The notes beneath the pieces were generated by a model, which did not search any database, was not told where the DNA came from, and worked only from the letters and a program-made list of their open reading frames with translations. A DNA stretch of 64,000 bases from Sandaracinaceae bacterium (GTDB lineage Bacteria; Myxococcota_A; Polyangia; Polyangiales; Houyiibacteriaceae). The position numbers and the translations under genes are program-made. The stretch is taken from positions 388,766 to 452,765 of the forward strand of contig JACKEJ010000011.1 in assembly GCA_020633055.1 (NCBI GenBank). The letters run 5' to 3'. Of the stretch, positions 8,720-17,090 are shown one piece after another (the first letter of the stretch is position 1; each line of letters opens with the position of its first letter).

Positions 8720-9763
8720 CTACCCCTCGCGCGGGGTCCCCGGGATCGTCGGACGTGACAGCTCCTCGGTGTCCCAGAACGTCATCTCGGTCACCTGTGT
8801 GTCTTCGAAGTCCGACCACTCGTCCTGCGCGACGGCAGCGGCGTGCGAGTGTGTCTCCGCTGGGAACAAGTCGGCGAGCCAGTCCGCCACCTGCGCCTGG
8901 GTCACCACGTTGCCACTCTTGAACACGAACTTCTCGAGCGCGTCGTGCATCTCGCGCGCGGTTTGGTAGCGATGGGCGGGGTTGGGCTCGAGCGCGCGGT
9001 GAACGATCTGCGACAGGGCCTTGGGCACCGCCGGCACCTTGCTGGACAAAGGCGCGACCTCGGCCCGCCGCACCGCCAGAATGGTGTCGGTCTCGGTCTT
9101 GCGCAGGAACAGCCGCGTGCCGCTCAGCCACTCGTACAGGCACGTGCCCATGCTGAACAGGTCACTGCGATGGTCGATCTCCTGGCCGCGAGCCTGCTCC
9201 GCCGACAGGTAGGGCGTCTTGCCCTTCACCACGCCCGCCCGCGTGCGGACTGCGCGACCCGCCGCCCGCGCGAGCCCGAAGTCGATGACCTTCACCTCGC
9301 CGTCGAACGACAGCAGCAGGTTGTGGGGCGAGACGTCGCGGTGGATGATGCCCAAGTGCCCGAGCCCAGGCGCCTCGGCGCGGTGACTGTGGTCGAGCGC
9401 CTCGAGGACCTTGAGCGCGACGTGGCAGGTGATGTCGATGGGCAGCGCTCGACCGTCGCCGTAGCGGCGCTGGATGGAGCGCAGGTCGCGCCCCTCCACG
9501 AACTCCATGGCGATGTAGTAGGCGCCGTCGATGCAGCCCAGGTCGAACACCTGGGCGATGTTCGGGTGGCTCAGCTGGACGGAGATCTTCGCCTCGTCCA
9601 CGAACATGTTGATGAACGCCTCGTCGTCCGCGAGGTCGGGCAGGATGCGCTTGATGGCGACCACCCGCTCGAAGCCCTGGTCGCCGCGCTGCACAGCACG
9701 AAATACCTCCGCCATCCCGCCTACGGCGAGGCGTTCGGTCAGCGTGTACGGTCCAAACTGCAC
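8720..9763 (-). CDS. Soluble Ser/Thr protein kinase, myxobacterial type
   Basis: A Hanks-type kinase of 347 residues. Visible motifs in order: Gly loop VGGMAEVF (near residue 15), ATP-binding Lys in VAIKRI (near 37), catalytic loop HRDVSPHN (near 141), DFG in VIDFGLAR (near 161) and activation segment KGKTPYLSAEQARG. The Ser after HRDV is common in myxobacterial kinases where others have Lys or Leu. The last 70 residues are acidic and low in complexity, with no membrane helix, so the enzyme is probably cytosolic. No sensor domain is attached and the substrate is unknown. It is divergent from the Nudix gene with 55 bases between starts. A PP2C phosphatase that could oppose it lies at 18326. 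Confidence 0.93.
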   Translation of the reverse strand: MQFGPYTLTERLAVGGMAEVFRAVQRGDQGFERVVAIKRILPDLADDEAFINMFVDEAKISVQLSHPNIAQVFDLGCIDGAYYIAMEFVEGRDLRSIQRRYGDGRALPIDITCHVALKVLEALDHSHRAEAPGLGHLGIIHRDVSPHNLLLSFDGEVKVIDFGLARAAGRAVRTRAGVVKGKTPYLSAEQARGQEIDHRSDLFSMGTCLYEWLSGTRLFLRKTETDTILAVRRAEVAPLSSKVPAVPKALSQIVHRALEPNPAHRYQTAREMHDALEKFVFKSGNVVTQAQVADWLADLFPAETHSHAAAVAQDEWSDFEDTQVTEMTFWDTEELSRPTIPGTPREG

Positions 9764-9818
9764 GCCGCAGCATTGCAGCCCGATCGGGATCCGGTCAACG
9801 GGCTGCTACGCTGCCCGG

Positions 9819-10352
9819 ATGAGCACACGGACACTCCTCGAGGGCCGCAAATTCCGCGTCGAGTCGGTCGACGTCCCGGACCGCGAAGGCGGGCTGCGGG
9901 CGCGCGAGGTGGTGCGCCACCCTGGCGCAGTCGTGATCCTGCCCATCCTCCCCGACGGGCGGGTCTTGCTCATCCGCAATCAGCGCTTCGCCGTCGGCCG
10001 GACGCTGCTGGAGCTCCCCGCTGGGACGCGCGAGCCGGGCGAAGACGATCGCGCAGGCGCGCTTCGTGAACTGGAAGAGGAGACCGGCTATCGCGCCGAG
10101 TCACTCGCGCCGCTGGTGCGCTTCTACGCTTCTCCGGGGTTCTGCGACGAAGAGATGATCGGCTTCGTCGCAACAGGCCTCGTGCAAACGGCGCAGCACC
10201 TCGACGCGACGGAGCACATCGAGGTGGAGCCCGTGGACGTCGTCACGTTCCGCGCGATGCTGCGCGACGGACGCATCACGGACGGCAAGACACTGGCTTG
10301 TGGCCTCTACTGGCTGTCGTTCGTCGCTCCCGCGACGGGGGGCGGCCAATGA
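9819..10352 (+). CDS. Nudix hydrolase, ADP-ribose pyrophosphatase-like
   Basis: A 177-residue Nudix protein. The Nudix box GX5EX7REUXEEXGU is complete: it starts with GTREPGEDD and ends with RELEEETGY, at about residues 69-91. The 15 residues after the box, including the FYASPGFCDE stretch, match ADP-ribose pyrophosphatases (NudF-like) that cleave ADP-ribose to AMP and ribose-5-phosphate. The ATG at 9819 was chosen because the product then begins MSTRTLLEGRKFRVESVDV, the usual NudF N-terminus. The stop overlaps the next start (ATGA), so the Nudix and GH5 genes are co-translated, though no metabolic link between them is evident. Confidence 0.9.
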   Translation: MSTRTLLEGRKFRVESVDVPDREGGLRAREVVRHPGAVVILPILPDGRVLLIRNQRFAVGRTLLELPAGTREPGEDDRAGALRELEEETGYRAESLAPLVRFYASPGFCDEEMIGFVATGLVQTAQHLDATEHIEVEPVDVVTFRAMLRDGRITDGKTLACGLYWLSFVAPATGGGQ

Positions 10353-11890
10353 TCCAAACGCCCTCTCCCCGCAGCGTGCGCCTTCCCTCCTGGCTGCCCA
10401 GCGCGACGCTCATCACGGCGCTGACGCTGACGCCCACGGCGTGCACGAGCACAGGCAGCGTCGCCCCGGACGTCACGCCCCCGGCGGACCGCTTCGCGCT
10501 CCCCCTGTGCGAGCTGGACCCGGGGGACCAGCGACCGCTCTCCACCCGCTGCCAACAGTTCGTCGACGCCGAGGGCCGCACGGTGGTGCTGCACGGCATC
10601 AACGCGCGCGTCGAGGGGCTGTTCGACGTGACGTTCGACGACGGGCGCGTCGCCCTCGAAGACATCCCCGAGTTCACGCTGGCGGACGCCCGACGGATGC
10701 GCGCCATGGGCTTCAACCTCCTGCGACTGCCAGTGAACTGGAGTGGAATCGAGCCCGCCGACACACAGCCACCGACGTACGACCCGACCTACCTGGCGCG
10801 GCTGCGCGAGGTCGTGGACACGTGCGGCGAGGCTGGCCTCTTCGTCCTGATCGACTTCCACCAGGACGCGTACTCGAAAGAGATCGGCGAGGACGGCGCC
10901 CCCCTGTGGGCCATCTCCCCCGAGCCGAACATGCTGCTCGAAGGCCCCCTGACGGACCTCGGCGCCCGACGCGGCGCCGGTCAGACCCTGGCGGCGTTCC
11001 GCACGTTCTTCGGTGACACGGAGCCGGGCCCCACGTTGCGCGGGCGGTTCGCCAGCATGGCGGCGCGCGTCGCGTCGGACTATGTCGGCGACGACACGGT
11101 CATCGGCTACGAGATCTTCAACGAACCCGTGGCTGGGGACGCCGACACGCTACGCCTGAACCGCGACGTCGGCCGCGCGATCCTCGCGGTGGACCCGGGG
11201 CACCTGATCGTCTTCGAACCGCAAGCGACGTTCCGCGTGGTGTTCAACCGCAGCGGCAGCGTGGGTGCGCCGTTCGACGTCCCCGGTGGCGTGTACGCGC
11301 CGCACATCTACACCCTGTCCTTCTCCGGGACCGAGGCGGATCTCCTGGCGTTCACCCGCGCGTCCCTGCGACCCGCGAACCGCAGCGCGTACGAGGAGGC
11401 GGTCGCGTGGCAGACTCCCCTCTTGGTGGGCGAGTTCGGCATCAACCCACGCGGTACGCGCGGCCTCGAGTACCTCGAGCTACAGCTGGACCTGCAGGAC
11501 GAGTTCGGCGCGAGCGGGGCGTTCTGGGTGTGGAAGGAGGACTCCCAAGGGTCCTGGGGGCTGTTCGACCGGGAAGGTGCCGCATGGATCGAGCGCGACG
11601 ACCTGCGCGCCGTCTTGTCGCGCCCGATGCCCGAGCGCATCGCGGGCCAGCCGCTGTGGTGGCGGTACGACCGCGAGTCACGCACCCTGGACATCGCGTA
11701 CGAGGGGGATCCGTCGGTCCACGACCCCACCGAGGTCTACATCCCTGGCGCAGCGGACTACACCGACGCCTTCAGCGTCCGCTGCGATGGTCGCGCGCGC
11801 GACGTGGAGCGCGACCCAGCGACCGGCCTGGTCGCCGTCCCGTGTCACGGTCGCGGCGCGCACCTCGTGCAGGTCGCCCCGCGCCCCTGA
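10349..11890 (+). CDS. GH5 endoglycoceramidase-like lipoprotein
   Basis: A 513-residue secreted glycoside hydrolase of family 5 with an N-terminal signal and a likely lipid-anchored Cys (TLTPTAC). The sequence fits endoglycoceramidases, which cut the bond between glycan and ceramide: LHGINAR, LPVNWSGIEP, the hallmark IDFHQDAYSKEIGEDGAP (near residue 168), acid/base Glu in YEIFNEP (Glu 259) and nucleophile Glu in LLVGEFG (Glu 362). The C-terminal 90 residues form a small beta domain, as in known enzymes. Substrates could be host or prey glycosphingolipids or the organism's own sphingolipids; related glucocerebrosidases are possible alternatives. It overlaps the Nudix gene by four bases. Confidence 0.85.
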   Translation: MIQTPSPRSVRLPSWLPSATLITALTLTPTACTSTGSVAPDVTPPADRFALPLCELDPGDQRPLSTRCQQFVDAEGRTVVLHGINARVEGLFDVTFDDGRVALEDIPEFTLADARRMRAMGFNLLRLPVNWSGIEPADTQPPTYDPTYLARLREVVDTCGEAGLFVLIDFHQDAYSKEIGEDGAPLWAISPEPNMLLEGPLTDLGARRGAGQTLAAFRTFFGDTEPGPTLRGRFASMAARVASDYVGDDTVIGYEIFNEPVAGDADTLRLNRDVGRAILAVDPGHLIVFEPQATFRVVFNRSGSVGAPFDVPGGVYAPHIYTLSFSGTEADLLAFTRASLRPANRSAYEEAVAWQTPLLVGEFGINPRGTRGLEYLELQLDLQDEFGASGAFWVWKEDSQGSWGLFDREGAAWIERDDLRAVLSRPMPERIAGQPLWWRYDRESRTLDIAYEGDPSVHDPTEVYIPGAADYTDAFSVRCDGRARDVERDPATGLVAVPCHGRGAHLVQVAPRP

Positions 11891-11969
11891 CACGGCCGCG
11901 CGCGCCGCAGCTGGCCCCCCCGCCGAACACGTTGACTTTCACTAGGTATTCTACAGACTCGCGTCTGCC

Positions 11970-13199
11970 GTGCGCTTCTTTGAATTGATCCAATCGGACT
12001 ACACGGTCCTCCTCATCCCCCTGATCTCGGCCTTCGTAGGCTGGTTCACGAACGTCGTCGCGGTGAAGATGATGTTCTACCCCACCGACTTCGTGGGTAT
12101 CCCGCCCTACCTCGGCTGGCAGGGGATCGTACCCGCGAGCGCCGAGCGCCTCGCGCGCTTCAGCACCAAGCTCATCACCACCAAGCTCCTCTCGCTCGAG
12201 CAGCTGTTCGAGAACTTCAAGGGTGAGGCGTTCGCGTCCGAGATGGACGTCGTGGTGGACGACATCACGGAGCAGATCCTGAAGGAGGTCGCGGAGAAGC
12301 ACGCGAAGGTGATGTGGGAGAACGCCGGTGAGGTCATGCAGAACATGGTGCGGGACAACCTCCGCACCGAGGTGCGCGGCGTGGTCATCAAGATCACCGA
12401 CGACTTCAGCGAGAACATCACGAAGATCCTCGACCTCGAGCAGGTCACGCTGGACGCCGTGATCGCAAACCGCGCGCTCATGACCATGATGTTCCTCGAG
12501 GTGGGCGAGGCAGAGTTCAAGTTCATCGAGCGGTCGGGCATCTGGCTCGGCCTGCTGTTCGGGATGGTGCAGATGGTCATCTGGGTGCTGTTCCCCGCCA
12601 CCTGGGTGCTCCCGTTCTTCGGTTTCCTGGTGGGCTACGCCACCAACTGGATCGCGCTCAAGCTCATCTTCGAGCCGCGTAACCCCCGCAAGGTGGGGCC
12701 CTTCACGCTTCACGGTCTGTTCCACAAGCGCCAGGCCGTCGTGGCGGAGCGCTTCAGCGAGCTCACCGCAGGGCGGGTGCTGAACGCCGACAACATCGTG
12801 CGCACGGTCACGCAGGGCGACTCCGGCAAGCTGGTGCTCGACCTGGTGAAGGGTCGCGTGAACGAGCTCGTGTCCAAGTACGAGCAGCACCCGATGGCTG
12901 GGATGCTGCTCCCCGAAGCCCAGCGCGAGCCGCTGCGCGCCGAGGTGTTCGGGATGATCGAGACCGAGCTCCCGCGCGACGGTGGCCTACTCCATACGTT
13001 CGCCGCGAAGGCGGTCGACATCCGCGGCGAGCTCAACGACCGCATGAAGGCACTCGATGCCGAGTCGTTCGAAGGGGTGCTGCGCCCCGCGTTCCAACAA
13101 GACGAGTGGAAGCTCATCCTCGCGGGCGCCGTGCTCGGTCTGGCAGCGGGTGTCGCGCAGCTCGTGTGGCTCTTCGGCGAGCAGCTGGCGTCTATGTAA
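11970..13199 (+). CDS. DUF445-family membrane protein
   Basis: A 409-residue DUF445 protein starting at a GTG. The first helix contains the family signature with Gly-Trp-Phe-Thr-Asn (ISAFVGWFTNVVAVKMMF), repeated in a second copy near residues 215-235 (GFLVGYATNWIALKLIFEP). A long charged helical region follows the first copy and a final membrane helix closes the protein. The two copies of TNxxAxKxxF suggest an internal duplication with helices crossing the inner membrane. No biochemical function is established for the family. The gene stands alone; TTGACT at 11931 could be a -35 element but no good -10 sits at the right distance. Confidence 0.88.
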   Translation: MRFFELIQSDYTVLLIPLISAFVGWFTNVVAVKMMFYPTDFVGIPPYLGWQGIVPASAERLARFSTKLITTKLLSLEQLFENFKGEAFASEMDVVVDDITEQILKEVAEKHAKVMWENAGEVMQNMVRDNLRTEVRGVVIKITDDFSENITKILDLEQVTLDAVIANRALMTMMFLEVGEAEFKFIERSGIWLGLLFGMVQMVIWVLFPATWVLPFFGFLVGYATNWIALKLIFEPRNPRKVGPFTLHGLFHKRQAVVAERFSELTAGRVLNADNIVRTVTQGDSGKLVLDLVKGRVNELVSKYEQHPMAGMLLPEAQREPLRAEVFGMIETELPRDGGLLHTFAAKAVDIRGELNDRMKALDAESFEGVLRPAFQQDEWKLILAGAVLGLAAGVAQLVWLFGEQLASM

Positions 13200-13254
13200 C
13201 TTCGTGCCCGAGCGCACAAACCCCTGACCTGTTGGCCGTTTCTGCGGTGCGAAA

Positions 13255-13268
13255 AAGCCCCCGGGCTT
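13255..13268. terminator. Short GC hairpin after the DUF445 gene
   Basis: AAGCCC and GGGCTT flank a two-base loop, preceded by a short A run. It could act as a weak terminator for the upstream gene. Confidence 0.25.
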
Positions 13269-13322
13269 CCACGTACAGCGCTACAACGGCCCGCGACAGC
13301 AGGCAGGGTTGGGACGTTTCCC

Positions 13323-14462
13323 GTGGTCGCCCGCCTGATCTCAGGACGGGTCGAACACGTGAACGTAAGGGACATCAGCACTGCGTCTCCGCTTCTCCTC
13401 GGAGTGCTGGCGCGCGCCGTCGAGCGCGTGCTGCCGAGCGTCCCCTCCAGTGTCGTCGAAGGTGCCCGTCCCAGCACGCAAGAGGGAGCGTCGCGCGGGC
13501 CACGTCGCGCCCCCGTGCGCTTGGTCAGCACCGCGGGGCGCGTCCCCGTGAAAAGCGTGCACGCCGCGTGGCGTGATGCCGAGGCCCGCGTAGGGCCCGA
13601 CGTCGGCCTCATCGCGGCGCGCGAACTGCACGTGGGGGACATCGACCCGCAAGGCTACGTCATCAACGCAGCGAGCCGCCTCGGCGACGCGATCGACCTC
13701 ACCTGCCGTTATCACCGGCTGGTGTACGGCAACGTCACCGTCAGCGCCGCACTCGCGCCAGAGCAGGCCACGCTGAGGTTCGCGCTGGTCGACCCCGACG
13801 GGGTCCCGGCGTCGCTGGTGGAGTTCGCCGTGGCGGCGCTCTACCGCATGGCGCGCTTCATCTTCGGTGACTTCCCGCTCACCGCGGTGCACTTCGCTCA
13901 CTCGAGCCTCACGGCAGCCGAAGCGTTCCAGCAGACGTTCCGATGCCCGGTGCGGGTCGCCGCCGAGTCCACGGCCATCGTGCTCCCTGCCGGCACGCTG
14001 GATCTGCGCCACGGCGCGGGGGACAACGGCATCGGAACCATCCTGACAGAGCATCTACGGCGCGAGCTCGGCAAGCTCGAGGCCCGCGGCGCGCTCGGAC
14101 CGCGCGTGTACGCCCTGCTGGTGGAGGAGCTCCCCCTGCGCGGCACGTCCGCCGTGGAGGTCGCGCGCGAGCTCAACATGAGCGAGCGCACGCTGCGCCG
14201 GAAGCTGGCCGACGAAGGCACCAGCCATAGGCTCCTCTTGGAAGAGGCCCGCCGAGAGGTCGCCATCCGCCTCCTCGGTGAGCAGCGCCTCGCCATCGAC
14301 GAGGTCGCCTACCACTTGGGCTATGCGCAACCATCGAGCTTCCAGCGGGCGTTCAAGCGCTGGACCGGGATGCCGCCCGCGACGTTCCGAACACGCTGCG
14401 GGCGCGCCAGCACCATGCCCCCGCGCGCGCCTCAGTCGAAGACCACGGTCTTGTTGCCATAG
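13323..14462 (+). CDS. AraC-family transcription regulator with arabinose-binding-like N domain
   Basis: About 379 residues. The N-terminal 230 residues match the domain that precedes the DNA-binding part in OruR/AraC-type regulators of Gram-negative bacteria (LGDAIDLTCRYHRLVYGN, then a segment about the height of cell-surface ligand sensing). The C-terminal AraC domain has two helix-turn-helix units: SAVEVARELNMSERTLRRKL near residues 277-296 and IDEVAYHLGYAQPSSFQRAF near 324-343. The start is uncertain: GTG at 13323 or 13359, neither with a clear ribosome site. Its last 31 bases overlap the convergent purU gene. Ligand and targets are unknown; such regulators often control lipid or amino-acid degradation. 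Confidence 0.88.
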   Translation: MVARLISGRVEHVNVRDISTASPLLLGVLARAVERVLPSVPSSVVEGARPSTQEGASRGPRRAPVRLVSTAGRVPVKSVHAAWRDAEARVGPDVGLIAARELHVGDIDPQGYVINAASRLGDAIDLTCRYHRLVYGNVTVSAALAPEQATLRFALVDPDGVPASLVEFAVAALYRMARFIFGDFPLTAVHFAHSSLTAAEAFQQTFRCPVRVAAESTAIVLPAGTLDLRHGAGDNGIGTILTEHLRRELGKLEARGALGPRVYALLVEELPLRGTSAVEVARELNMSERTLRRKLADEGTSHRLLLEEARREVAIRLLGEQRLAIDEVAYHLGYAQPSSFQRAFKRWTGMPPATFRTRCGRASTMPPRAPQSKTTVLLP

Positions 14463-15298
14463 ACGAGCACGCGGTCGGACAGGTGCAGGCGCACGGCTCG
14501 AGCGAGCACGACCTTCTCGAGGTCGCGTCCCTTGCGGACGAGGTCGTCGACGCTGTCGCGGTGTGAGCAGCGCACGACGTCCTGCTCGATGATGGGCCCC
14601 TCGTCGAGGTCGGCTGTGGCGAAGTGCGCCGTAGCGCCGATCAGCTTCACGCCACGCTCGTAGGCGCGGTGGTAGGGCTTGCCGCCAACGAACGCAGGCA
14701 GGAACGAGTGGTGGATGTTGATCACGTCGCCCTCGAACGCCCGCAGGAAGTCGTCGCTCAAGATCTGCATGTAGCGCGCGAGCACCGCGAGCTCCACGCC
14801 ACACTCGCCGAGCAGCGCGAGGGCCTGCCGCTCCTGCTCGGCCTTGGTGGCCTTGGAGACGGGGAGATGCTCGAAGCGCACGCCGAACTGCTCGGCCACG
14901 GGACGCAGGTCGTCGTGGTTGCTCAGGATGATCGGGATCTCGCAGGCCAGCTCGCCGCTGCGCTGCCGCAGGAGCAGGTCGTAGAGGCAGTGGTCGTACT
15001 TCGACACGAAGATGCCCACGCGCTTCACCGTGTCCGAGCGCACCAGGCGGAAGCTCATCTCGAACCGCCCCGCCACCTCGCGGATGCCGTTCTCGAGGCT
15101 GGTGCGGTCCGTGTGCAGATCCGACAGGTCGAAGTGGATGCGCTGGAAGAACTGCCCCGCGACCGCGTCGGTGTGCTGGTCCGCATCGACGATGTTGGCA
15201 CCATGGCCGTAGAGGACCTGCGCCAAGGACGCGACGAGCCCCTTGCGGTCGGGGCAGGAGACGAGGAGCGTGGCGAACGACGACATGATGGCGGGCAT
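14432..15298 (-). CDS. purU: Formyltetrahydrofolate deformylase
   Basis: PurU hydrolyses 10-formyl-tetrahydrofolate to formate and tetrahydrofolate, balancing one-carbon pools. The 288 residues contain an N-terminal ACT domain (LLVSCPDRKGLVASLAQVL) and a C-terminal formyltransferase-type domain with the catalytic Asn-His-Ser-Asp set: INIHHSFLPAFVG, then ATAHFATADLDEGPII. Length and order match E. coli PurU (280). The ATG follows the stop of the ATP-grasp gene without a gap (TAGATG), so it is the last gene of a four-gene operon. A second ATG at 15286 is possible. The gene end overlaps the convergent AraC gene by 31 bases. Confidence 0.95.
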   Translation of the reverse strand: MPAIMSSFATLLVSCPDRKGLVASLAQVLYGHGANIVDADQHTDAVAGQFFQRIHFDLSDLHTDRTSLENGIREVAGRFEMSFRLVRSDTVKRVGIFVSKYDHCLYDLLLRQRSGELACEIPIILSNHDDLRPVAEQFGVRFEHLPVSKATKAEQERQALALLGECGVELAVLARYMQILSDDFLRAFEGDVINIHHSFLPAFVGGKPYHRAYERGVKLIGATAHFATADLDEGPIIEQDVVRCSHRDSVDDLVRKGRDLEKVVLARAVRLHLSDRVLVYGNKTVVFD

Positions 15299-16219
15299 CT
15301 AGCAGCTGGGCGCAGACGCGTCAGGCCGAGGGAGCCCTTCCATGCCCGCCGCGTATCCCATCGTGTAGCGCGCGTTCAGCTCGCCGCAGGGGTTCCAGCG
15401 CCGCGCGCCGCGCGCATCCTCGTAGCGGTACGCGTCCACTCCGAACGGCCCGAAGTAGCCTCTGGCGTGCATGGCGGCGGCGAGGGTCCGCGCGGCCTCC
15501 ACCAGCGTCTGCCGCTCCAGCACGGAGAGCTCGGAGGGCAGCGCGCGTCGCACCGAGACGAAGCGTCCGCCGACGACGTGCTGCACGCAGGGCTGTCCCA
15601 GGGTGAGCGCTCCGTCCTGCGCGAGCCACCCGTGCTGGGACACCTCGAGCACGATGCGGACCCACGGCTCGACGACCACGCCCAACACCAGCTCGGCGTC
15701 CGTCAGGAAGGCACGGGCCGGCGGTGTCAGGCGGCCTGCGGCGACCCGCAGCTTTCCGCGCCCCGCGGCGCCGTACGCCCGCTTGAGCAGCGCCGCGCTC
15801 GCGGGAGGACGCGCGCACAAGAACGCCTCCAGCTCTTCGCGCGCGTGCAAGACCCGGGACTCATCCAAGCGCGCCCCGAGTACGTCGTAGGGGAAGCGCG
15901 ACGCGTTCACCGCGCGCAGCGCATCGAACGGGGGCGCCGCGGGGAGCGTGACACCGAGCGCCGCGAGGACTCTCAGCGCGCGCGGCGTCGGACACCAAGC
16001 CTCCCCGCGGTACTGCTGGCGTTCGACGGAAGTCAGCGGCGCGTGTAGGTCGTGCGCCGTCAGGTCGTTGGCGCCGACCAGCCCTGACGCGAGCGGACGC
16101 GCGGCCGCGACCGCGGCCTCGGTGGCCTGCGACGGGGTGTAGCCCGGGCCACGCCGAAGCTCGTCCTCCGCGTCGAGGTTGAGGCACCACACGCGCCGCT
16201 GCGCGCCGGCTACGAACAC
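15299..16219 (-). CDS. ATP-grasp-like protein of unknown substrate
   Basis: A 306-residue protein beginning at a GTG that shares its first base with the DUF455 stop (TAGTG), so the two are translationally coupled. Features of an ATP-grasp carboxylate ligase are present in the C-terminal half: a Lys-bearing Gly-rich strand LLKRAYGAAGRGKL, acidic VVEPWVRI, and the metal-binding end FGVDAYRYEDA followed by NPCGELNARYTMGY. The N-terminal 100 residues resemble a preATP-grasp domain. The partners are a cysteine desulfurase and a ferritin-like DUF455 protein, which hints at a peptide- or cofactor-modifying route, but no substrate can be named. Fold assignment is fairly firm; the reaction is unknown. 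Confidence 0.7.
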   Translation of the reverse strand: MFVAGAQRRVWCLNLDAEDELRRGPGYTPSQATEAAVAAARPLASGLVGANDLTAHDLHAPLTSVERQQYRGEAWCPTPRALRVLAALGVTLPAAPPFDALRAVNASRFPYDVLGARLDESRVLHAREELEAFLCARPPASAALLKRAYGAAGRGKLRVAAGRLTPPARAFLTDAELVLGVVVEPWVRIVLEVSQHGWLAQDGALTLGQPCVQHVVGGRFVSVRRALPSELSVLERQTLVEAARTLAAAMHARGYFGPFGVDAYRYEDARGARRWNPCGELNARYTMGYAAGMEGLPRPDASAPSC

Positions 16220-17079
16220 TACGCGCTCCCGGGCGGGAGCAAGCTGGGTTGGAACGCTTCCAACGCATCCATGAAGGCGTCGTCCATCCCGGCGCGGCGG
16301 CGACGGTGACGGTCGAGGGGCAGCCCGCGCAGCAGCACGGGGCTGATGGGCGGTGGCAGATGGGCACGCCAGGTCTCGAAGTCGCCGTGTCCCGTGAACA
16401 CCTCGAACCAGTGGGTGGCGAAGCGCACGTGCGCCACCTCCTCTGACCCCACCCGCTCCTGCACTGCGGCACCAGGTTCGTCGCCCACGTCGCGGAAGCG
16501 GGCGGCGAAGCGCCCCGCGTGTTCGAGGTTGCCAGCCTCGAGTCCCATCCCCACGAACGCGACGAAGCCCGCAGGCGAGCTGACGCGCGGCACGCGCTCC
16601 CAGAACCAGTCGCGCACCCCGAAGTCTCCGAGGGCCGCGCCGAGCGCGTCGATGTGGGCTGCGTAGAGACCCATGTGGCGCACTTCGTCGAGGCAGATGC
16701 CCAAGAGGCCCCGACGAAACTCGAGCGGCGCTTCGGGGAAACGCAGCAACGCCCAACACATGAGCTCCGCGGCTTGCAGCTCGTGATGCCAGAAGGTGTG
16801 CAGCAGCTCGGCACGCGCGCGCGGGTTGCGGAGCCCACGTCGCTTCTGGCCCTGCTGCACGACGCGCAGCTCCGGAGGCCGTCCGGGGCGCGTCGGCACG
16901 CGAGAGACCGTCCCGGAGAAGGTGGCGGGCGGCGGTGGCGGCGCCTGCTTGTAGGCGAGCGCGTCGCTCTCGATGTAGCGCAACGCCCACGTCTCCACGT
17001 CAGGCGCCGGCTCGGCTGGGCTGGGCCGCGCGGCGGTCATCCGCAGAGGTGTGCCACGGCCGGCAGCCAGGTTCCACAT
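16219..17079 (-). CDS. DUF455 ferritin-like (MiaE-like) protein
   Basis: About 286 residues from an ATG at 17079 (a second ATG at 17040 would give 273). DUF455 proteins have the ferritin-like diiron fold of the tRNA hydroxylase MiaE. Possible metal ligands are visible: Glu and His in TFWHHELQAAELMCWAL, Glu-x-x-His in CLDEVRHMGLYAAHI, Glu in GMGLEAGNLEHA and Glu-x-x-His in SEEVAHVRFATHWF. The family's own opening WALRYIESDALAYK is present. The start lies 12 bases after the cysteine desulfurase stop, and the stop overlaps the ATP-grasp start. Metal binding is expected; the substrate is not known for the family. Confidence 0.85.
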   Translation of the reverse strand: MWNLAAGRGTPLRMTAARPSPAEPAPDVETWALRYIESDALAYKQAPPPPPATFSGTVSRVPTRPGRPPELRVVQQGQKRRGLRNPRARAELLHTFWHHELQAAELMCWALLRFPEAPLEFRRGLLGICLDEVRHMGLYAAHIDALGAALGDFGVRDWFWERVPRVSSPAGFVAFVGMGLEAGNLEHAGRFAARFRDVGDEPGAAVQERVGSEEVAHVRFATHWFEVFTGHGDFETWRAHLPPPISPVLLRGLPLDRHRRRRAGMDDAFMDALEAFQPSLLPPGSA

Positions 17080-17090
17080 GGACGAACGCG

